The notes beneath the pieces were generated by a model that saw only the letters and a program-made list of their open reading frames with translations, did not search any database and was not told the origin of the DNA. 7,364 bases of DNA, from NCBI GenBank assembly GCA_017577925.1, contig PKQU01000103.1:1-7364 (forward strand), written 5' to 3'. Below are positions 1 through 4,282 of this stretch, piece by piece. The stretch's first letter is position 1. Each line of letters begins with the position of its first letter. Made by a program: the position numbers and the translations under genes. Origin of the DNA: Bacillota bacterium (GTDB lineage: Bacteria > Bacillota > Bacilli > Calditerricolales > Calditerricolaceae).

Positions 1-902
1 GGCTGGCGCCACTCGCCGCTGTCGTCCTGCAGGCGGAAGGCCAGCTCGTAGAAGCGGCGCGGTTCGTCGTGCAGGCCGCAGATGTCGAGGGTGAGGGAGG
101 TCAGGTAGCCGTCGCGCAGCCACAGGTAGCGGTAGTCCCAGTTGTCGTGCCCGCCCGGCACGGCTGGGAAGGAGGCCGTCGGCGCGGCGATCATGGCCCC
201 GTTGTCCAGACACAGGAGCTTCAGCACCAGGAGGCTGCGCGTGTACGCCTCGCGCCATTCGCCGTTGTCCGTTACCAGCGGGCGCGCGGGGCGCAGCCAG
301 CGTTCCCAAAAGGCGACCTCTTGCTCCTGAGAACAGGCAGCCGCGGCCTCGCGCTGGCGGGCCGCCTCTTCGGCCGTCGGGCCATAGGCCACCACAACGC
401 GGAAGGTGGCTGTCTCGCCGGGGGCGAGACGTTGAGGGGCGCCGATCAGTTCGGCCACCAGGTGCCCGTCGACGCCGGAGATGGCCACCCGGTGATCGTC
501 CTGCTCCACCATGTATGTGCGGGCACGGGTTTGTGTGGGCACGGCCGCCAGCTTGACGGGCTGCACCGCTTCGGTGCCGCCGGTGTTGGTGATGCGGCCT
601 TCGCGGATCAGCAGGCGGCGGCCCCATGGCATGAAATCGGTGACGGTGAGGGACAGGTCACCGGCGCGGGCCTCGGTGACGAGGACGTTGGTGTGGGGAA
701 CATAGGCCTGGCGAATCGGGACGAGGGGCTTTCCCGCGTCGAGGGTGAGGGCGCCGCCGCGCACCGGGTCAAGGGCGCGGGCAAACAGGGGGAAGGCGTC
801 GATGCGCGGCACGGGTAACCAGTCGACGGACAGGACGGGGGAGATGAGGGCCGCGGTTTCTCCGTTTCCCACGGCACCGTAATAGGACATCCGGTGGCTC
901 AT
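1..902 (-). CDS. Glycoside hydrolase family 15 (glucoamylase/trehalase-like) protein, C-terminus cut by window edge
   Basis: Reading the minus strand from ATG at 902-900 gives 300 codons without a stop, running off the left edge. Residues 250-264 carry GGHDNWDYRYLWLRD, the hallmark block of bacterial GH15 enzymes, preceded by IAAPTASFP, which is also typical. Residues 1 to about 210 should be the N-terminal beta-sandwich domain and the (alpha/alpha)6 catalytic barrel begins near residue 215. GH15 enzymes remove glucose from alpha-1,4 or alpha-1,6 glucans, or hydrolyse trehalose; which substrate applies here cannot be told because the catalytic glutamates lie beyond the window. Family members are usually 600-670 residues, so roughly half is missing. 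There is no signal peptide, so a cytoplasmic enzyme is likely. The start is set by a good Shine-Dalgarno seven bases upstream. The gene is divergent from the sps operon, and a cre-type operator lies 62 bases upstream of its start. Confidence 0.9.
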   Translation of the reverse strand, partial: MSHRMSYYGAVGNGETAALISPVLSVDWLPVPRIDAFPLFARALDPVRGGALTLDAGKPLVPIRQAYVPHTNVLVTEARAGDLSLTVTDFMPWGRRLLIREGRITNTGGTEAVQPVKLAAVPTQTRARTYMVEQDDHRVAISGVDGHLVAELIGAPQRLAPGETATFRVVVAYGPTAEEAARQREAAAACSQEQEVAFWERWLRPARPLVTDNGEWREAYTRSLLVLKLLCLDNGAMIAAPTASFPAVPGGHDNWDYRYLWLRDGYLTSLTLDICGLHDEPRRFYELAFRLQDDSGEWRQ

Positions 903-909
903 CGTGTTT

Positions 910-918
910 CCTCTCCTT
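910..918 (-). promoter_or_regulatory. Ribosome binding site of the GH15 gene
   Basis: The minus strand reads AAGGAGAGG, seven bases before ATG at 902-900. This fixes that start over the in-frame ATG four codons further in (MSHRM). Confidence 0.75.
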
Positions 919-964
919 TTTGCGTGTGGACTTCGCTGGCATCTGTTAGGAAATGGAATATGTC

Positions 965-979
965 TGTAAACGTTTACAA
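965..979 (-). promoter_or_regulatory. cre-like operator (CcpA / LacI-family site)
   Basis: TGTAAACGTTTACA at 965-978 is a perfect 14-bp palindrome. Read on the minus strand with one more base (TTGTAAACGTTTACA) it fits every position of the cre consensus WTGNAANCGNWNNCW used by CcpA in Bacillota. The central CG and TGTAA arms are also typical of dedicated LacI-family sugar repressors such as MalR-type proteins. It lies 62 bases upstream of the GH15 start codon, so repression of that gene by carbon source is the simplest reading. It is about 70 bases upstream of the candidate sps promoter, so an effect there is less likely. Confidence 0.75.
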
Positions 980-996
980 TTTGTCCAACAATTTAA

Positions 997-1026
997 ACGC
1001 TAGCGCAGGTGGTACGTTGTTGTCAA
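997..1026 (-). promoter_or_regulatory. Tentative sigma-A-type promoter for the GH15 gene
   Basis: On the minus strand TTGACA (1026-1021) is a perfect -35 box. An 18-base spacer leads to TAGCGT (1002-997), which matches TATAAT at only three positions. Transcription would start near 990, placing the cre-like palindrome just downstream, a usual roadblock position. An alternative is a -35 TTGGAC at 988-983 with a poorly spaced CATATT around 962-957. Neither is convincing on its own. Confidence 0.25.
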
Positions 1027-1046
1027 GGTTGCCGTGCCGCGGCGGA

Positions 1047-1074
1047 ACGGTTTTCCTCCCGCCGACATACGCTA
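1047..1074 (+). promoter_or_regulatory. Candidate sigma-K (late mother-cell) promoter of the sps-like operon
   Basis: CATACGCTA at 1066-1074 matches the sigma-K -10 consensus CATANNNTA. An AC dinucleotide at 1047-1048 (in GAACGG) stands 17 bases before it, in keeping with the short AC -35 element of sigma-K promoters. Transcription would begin near 1080, leaving a leader of about 90 bases before the spsJ-like start. The B. subtilis sps operon is transcribed by sigma-K, so context favours this reading, but the motif is short and could occur by chance. Confidence 0.45.
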
Positions 1075-1153
1075 AACCAGCGATGCGGGCCAGGGCGGCT
1101 GGCGCGCCCTCGTCTGCGGCAGCGCGTCCGGCTCGTACATGACCGGGCGACGC

Positions 1154-1161
1154 AAAGGAGG
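1154..1161 (+). promoter_or_regulatory. Ribosome binding site deciding the spsJ-like start
   Basis: AAAGGAGG lies seven bases before ATG at 1169. The in-frame ATG at 1139 has no such site and would put ten extra residues (MTGRRKGGSS) before the Rossmann strand, so 1169 is chosen. Confidence 0.85.
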
Positions 1162-1168
1162 AAGCAGC

Positions 1169-2128
1169 ATGCGCATTCTCGTGACGGGAGGCGCGGGGTT
1201 TATCGGCAGCCATCTGGTGGACCACCTGTGTCGGGCCTACCCGGGAGCGACGGTGGTCACCTTCGACAAGCTGACGTACGCGGCGTCGCGCGCCACACTG
1301 GCCCACCTGGCGCGGCACAAAAACCACGTGTTCGTGCGGGGAGATGTGGCCAACCCGGAAGACGTCGAGCCGGTGTTCCGCAACGGGGTCGACGTGGTGT
1401 TCCACCTGGCCGCCGAAAGCCACGTTGACCGGAGCATTGCGACCCCCGAGGCGTTTGTGCGCACCAACGTCTTTGGCACGTACTGCCTCCTGGAAGCGGC
1501 CCGCCGGTACGACGTGCAGAAGGTGGTGGTCGTGTCGACCGACGAAGTGTATGGGCCGACCGAACGGGGAGCAGTTGGCGAGGACGCCCCGCTGTTGCCG
1601 AGCAGTCCATACGCGGCCAGCAAGGCGGGGGGCGACCTCCTGTGCCAGGCGTACGTGCGAACCTATCGGCTGCCGGTGGTGATTACGCGGTGCACGAACA
1701 ACTACGGACCGCGGCAGCACCCGGAAAAGCTGATCCCCAAGGCGATCCTGTGTGCACTGGAAGACCGTCCCATTCCGCTCTACGGGGATGGCCAGCAGCG
1801 GCGGGACTGGCTGTATGTGGAGGATCACTGCCGAGCCCTGGACGCGGCGATGGTGAAGGGAGAAGCCGGCGATGTGTTTCACATCGCCGGGGGAGAGGAG
1901 CGAACCAATCGCGAAGTGGCCGAAACGATTCTCCGCCTGCTGGACCGCGACCCTGTGCGCATCGCGCACGTGCCCGATCGCCCGGGGCACGATCGGCGTT
2001 ATGCCCTCGATGACCGGCGCACCCGGCACCGGCTGGGGTGGGCTCCGCGCGTCTCCTTCGCCGAGGGGCTTGCCCGCACGGTGGAGTGGTACCGCCGCCA
2101 CCGGGACTGGTGGACATGCGGGTGCTGA
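1169..2128 (+). CDS. spsJ: dTDP-glucose 4,6-dehydratase (SpsJ/RfbB/RmlB-like)
   Basis: A 319-residue extended short-chain dehydrogenase. The NAD-binding loop TGGAGFIG is at residues 6-13, followed by the acidic end of strand two (FDKLTYA, D33). HLAAESHVDRSI at 79-90 and STDEVYG at 123-129 are signatures of dTDP-glucose 4,6-dehydratases: T124, D125 and E126 form the catalytic trio, and Y148/K152 (YAASK) the YxxxK pair. The enzyme oxidises, dehydrates and reduces dTDP-D-glucose to dTDP-4-keto-6-deoxyglucose in the cytoplasm. It is first in a four-gene operon, and its last 13 bases overlap the spsK-like gene. Length agrees with SpsJ-type proteins and is slightly below enteric RfbB (about 360). 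The symbol follows the B. subtilis spore-coat cluster because the short SpsI and SpsL types occur alongside; rfbB/rmlB would be equally correct biochemically. Confidence 0.93.
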   Translation: MRILVTGGAGFIGSHLVDHLCRAYPGATVVTFDKLTYAASRATLAHLARHKNHVFVRGDVANPEDVEPVFRNGVDVVFHLAAESHVDRSIATPEAFVRTNVFGTYCLLEAARRYDVQKVVVVSTDEVYGPTERGAVGEDAPLLPSSPYAASKAGGDLLCQAYVRTYRLPVVITRCTNNYGPRQHPEKLIPKAILCALEDRPIPLYGDGQQRRDWLYVEDHCRALDAAMVKGEAGDVFHIAGGEERTNREVAETILRLLDRDPVRIAHVPDRPGHDRRYALDDRRTRHRLGWAPRVSFAEGLARTVEWYRRHRDWWTCGC

Positions 2129-2982
2129 TTGCCGGCGCGGGCGGGCAACTCGGCACGGAACTGACGGCGTGGCTGCGCCGCTACCGGCCGGAATGGGCAG
2201 TGCACGCCTACCGGCGGGAGGAGTGGAACGTCTCCTGCCGCCGGCAGACGGAAGCCCTCATGCGCGACCTGCGCCCCGACGTGATCGTCAATTGCGCGGC
2301 GTTTACCCGGGTGGACGCCTGTGAAACGCGCCGCCTCACGGCCCTGCGCGTCAACGCCGCCGCCCCCGCCCTGCTGGCGCGGGCGGCCCAGGCGGTCGGA
2401 GCCCGGCTGGTGCACATCAGCACCGATTATGTGTTTGACGGACAAAAGGGTGGCTGCTACGTGGAACGCGACGTCCCCCGTCCGCTGAACGTCTACGGCT
2501 GGTCGAAGCGGCGGGGCGAGGAGGCGGTGTTGGCTGCCGGTGAGGGCCATCTTGTCGTGCGGACGGCCTGGTTGTACGGTCCCCGGGGGCCCAACTTCGC
2601 CCGGTGGGTGCTGGACCGCCTGCAGCGCGGCGAGACCGTTGCCGTGGTACGCGACGTGATTGGTTCGCCGACCCACACGTGGGACCTGGCCCGGTTTCTC
2701 GCCGAGGTGCTTTCCACCGACGCGACGGGGATCGTGCATGCCGCCAACACCGGCGCCTGTTCGCGGTTCACCTTTGCCCGGACCCTCGCGCGCCTGGCCG
2801 GGTTGGATCCCGAAGCGGTGCGCCCCGCCCGTGCGGCCGACTTTCCCCTCCCCGCGGTCCGCCCGCTGTACACGCCGCTGTGCTCGACGCGCGTCGGGCG
2901 TTTGCCCGTCACCCCGCTGCGCAGCTGGCAGACGGCCCTCGCCCATTTCGTGCAACGGATCAAAAAGGAGGAACGCGCGTGA
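2116..2982 (+). CDS. spsK: dTDP-4-dehydrorhamnose reductase (SpsK/RfbD/RmlD-like)
   Basis: A 288-residue NAD(P)-dependent reductase that would make the last step to dTDP-L-rhamnose. The nucleotide-binding loop GAGGQLG is at residues 7-13. VNCAAFTRVDACE at 58-70 and STDYVFDG at 102-109 are family signatures. Y127 and K131 (YGWSK) are the catalytic YxxxK pair. VRTAWLYGP and a GSPTHTWDLA segment follow in the sugar-nucleotide-binding half. The start ATG at 2116 lies inside the end of the upstream gene, a 13-base overlap, with only a weak ribosome site (ACTGGTGG), so translation is probably coupled. An in-frame GTG at 2110 is a possible alternative. The longer reading from 2038 would add 26 residues of arginine/proline-rich sequence with no family match and is rejected. 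The stop overlaps the next start. Confidence 0.93.
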   Translation: MRVLIAGAGGQLGTELTAWLRRYRPEWAVHAYRREEWNVSCRRQTEALMRDLRPDVIVNCAAFTRVDACETRRLTALRVNAAAPALLARAAQAVGARLVHISTDYVFDGQKGGCYVERDVPRPLNVYGWSKRRGEEAVLAAGEGHLVVRTAWLYGPRGPNFARWVLDRLQRGETVAVVRDVIGSPTHTWDLARFLAEVLSTDATGIVHAANTGACSRFTFARTLARLAGLDPEAVRPARAADFPLPAVRPLYTPLCSTRVGRLPVTPLRSWQTALAHFVQRIKKEERA

Positions 2983-3434
2983 TTGAGGGGGTTCGCGTCA
3001 AGCCGCTGGTCAAGTTCGCCGACGATCGCGGGTATTTTATGGAAATCGTGCGCGACGACGAGGACTTGCTCTCCCGTTTTGGCCAGGTTTCGTGTTCGCT
3101 GACATATCCCGGCGTGGTCAAAGCTTTTCACTACCATGAACGGCAGGACGACCTGTGGTTCTTTCCCGTTGGCAATGCTCAGGTGGTGCTGCACGATCTC
3201 CGGGCCGCGTCGCCGACCTATCGGCACACCGATGTCGTCTACATGGGGGAGCACAACCCGATCGCGCTGCTGATTCCCGCTGGCGTGGCCCACGGGTACC
3301 GCGTGCTGGGGGAAAGGCCGGCGTTGCTTGTCTATGTGACGACCGCAGCGTACAATCGGGAACAACCCGACGAGCATCGGCTGCCGTGGAACGATCCGGC
3401 GATCGGCTTTGACTGGACGACGCGCTTTCGCTAA
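2979..3434 (+). CDS. spsL: Short cupin, dTDP-4-dehydrorhamnose 3,5-epimerase family (SpsL-like)
   Basis: A 151-residue protein starting at GTG 2979, four bases before the end of the upstream gene (GTGA overlap), with AAAGGAGG at 2964-2971 seven bases upstream. DDRGYFMEI near the N-terminus, GVVKAFHYH at 45-53, a cupin core and the closing WNDPAIGFDW are features of the RmlC family. H51 aligns with the catalytic histidine. The enzyme should invert C3 and/or C5 of dTDP-4-keto-6-deoxyglucose before reduction. It is about 30 residues shorter than classical RmlC (about 180) and matches the SpsL size class. Two positions around the active site differ from classical RmlC: K48 replaces arginine in the RGLHYQ-type block, and D58 stands where the QGK lysine would be. 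Stereochemical outcome, 3,5- versus single epimerisation, is therefore less certain than family membership. Confidence 0.85.
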   Translation: MIEGVRVKPLVKFADDRGYFMEIVRDDEDLLSRFGQVSCSLTYPGVVKAFHYHERQDDLWFFPVGNAQVVLHDLRAASPTYRHTDVVYMGEHNPIALLIPAGVAHGYRVLGERPALLVYVTTAAYNREQPDEHRLPWNDPAIGFDWTTRFR

Positions 3435-3457
3435 CGCGCCGGAGGAGGGGTACGACG

Positions 3458-4186
3458 GTGAAAGGGGTCATTCTGGCCGGCGGCGCGGGTACCCGCCTGC
3501 GGCCGGCCACCTGTGTGCTGAACAAGCATCTGTTGCCCATCGGTCCCTATCCGCTCATCTTGTTCGTGATCGGACAGCTGAAGCGGGCGGGGATTACCGA
3601 CCTGCTGCTTGTCACAGGGAAGGACGACCTCGGCGACTTCGCTGCGTTTCTCGGATCCGGCGAGGCCTACGGCGTGTCGCTGACCTATCGCGTGCAGGAG
3701 CGGCCCGCGGGGATTGCCGACGCGCTGCGCTTGGCCCAGCCCTTCACGGGACGGGAGAAGTTCGTCGCCGTCCTTGGCGACAACCTGTTTGAGGACGACC
3801 TGACGCCGTGGATTCAAGCCTTTGCTCAAGAAGGGCCCGGGGCGAGGGTGCTGCTCAAAGCCGTACCCGATCCGCGCCCCTACGGCGTGGCCGAGGTGCG
3901 CGACGGGCGGATTGTGTCGCTGGAGGAAAAACCGGCTTGTCCGAAAAGCGCCTTTTGTGTGACGGGTATCTACCTGTTCGACGAACAGGTGTATGCCATC
4001 ATTGCGGACTTGGCCCCCTCGCCGCGCGGGGAATTCGAGATTACCGACGTCAACCGCCAGTACTTGGCTCGCGGCCAGCTGCGCTATGGCATCCTGTCGG
4101 GCTGGTGGATCGATGCCGGGACGCCGGAAGCGCTGTGGGAGGCCAACCGCCGCTTTGCCGAACGCGCCCTGAGCCTACACCTCTAA
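3458..4186 (+). CDS. spsI: Glucose-1-phosphate thymidylyltransferase, short form (SpsI/RfbA-like)
   Basis: A 242-residue nucleotidyltransferase starting at GTG 3458, with GGAGGAGGGG at 3441-3450 as ribosome site. LAGGAGTRLRP at residues 6-16 is the nucleotide-binding signature. NKHLLPIG, PAGIADAL, LGDNLFEDDL (metal-binding aspartate), EEKP, GEFEITDVN and WIDAGTPEAL follow in the order known for dTDP-glucose pyrophosphorylases. It joins glucose-1-phosphate and dTTP to give dTDP-glucose, feeding the three enzymes encoded upstream. Enteric RfbA is about 290 residues and carries a C-terminal helical region tied to allosteric control by dTDP-rhamnose; this protein ends soon after the catalytic domain, as B. 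subtilis SpsI (about 246) does. The operon closes two bases after the stop with a terminator hairpin. Confidence 0.92.
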   Translation: MKGVILAGGAGTRLRPATCVLNKHLLPIGPYPLILFVIGQLKRAGITDLLLVTGKDDLGDFAAFLGSGEAYGVSLTYRVQERPAGIADALRLAQPFTGREKFVAVLGDNLFEDDLTPWIQAFAQEGPGARVLLKAVPDPRPYGVAEVRDGRIVSLEEKPACPKSAFCVTGIYLFDEQVYAIIADLAPSPRGEFEITDVNRQYLARGQLRYGILSGWWIDAGTPEALWEANRRFAERALSLHL

Positions 4187-4187
4187 C

Positions 4188-4226
4188 CGCGGAGGATGCG
4201 CCGATCTGCGTCCTCCGCGTTGTTTT
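4188..4226 (+). terminator. Rho-independent terminator of the sps-like operon
   Basis: CGCGGAGGA (4188-4196) pairs perfectly over nine bases with TCCTCCGCG (4211-4219). A 14-base loop separates the arms, and TTGTTTT follows at 4220-4226. It starts one base after the spsI stop codon. The T tract is interrupted by one G but the stem is very stable. Confidence 0.8.
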
Positions 4227-4282
4227 GCGCCGCCCGCGTCCCACATAGACATGTATTGACGTTGGGGATTGGGGGGACCGGC

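Noticed and set aside
69..818. 249-codon open frame on the plus strand across the GH15 gene
   Set aside because: It lies antisense to a minus-strand frame with clear GH15 motifs and a good ribosome site. Its own product has no recognisable motif; long antisense frames are common at this GC content.
894..1142. Small plus-strand open frame (82 codons) in the divergent intergenic region
   Set aside because: It begins inside the GH15 start region without a ribosome site and runs through the operator and candidate promoters; no motif is seen.
974..2101. 375-codon minus-strand open frame over the spsJ-like gene and its promoter region
   Set aside because: Antisense shadow of a well-supported dehydratase; the product is histidine/arginine-rich and resembles no family.
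4220..4256. Possible promoter for the propeller-adaptor gene (TTGTTT with CATAGA, or CATAGACAT as a sigma-K -10)
   Set aside because: The TTGTTT is the terminator tail, CATAGA matches the -10 box poorly, and CATAGACAT misses the final TA of the sigma-K consensus with no AC element at the right distance.
4196..4282. Upstream extension of the propeller-adaptor protein to ATG 4196
   Set aside because: That ATG lies within the spsI terminator stem, and the extra 29 residues add no recognisable signal. ATG 4283 is a better start.
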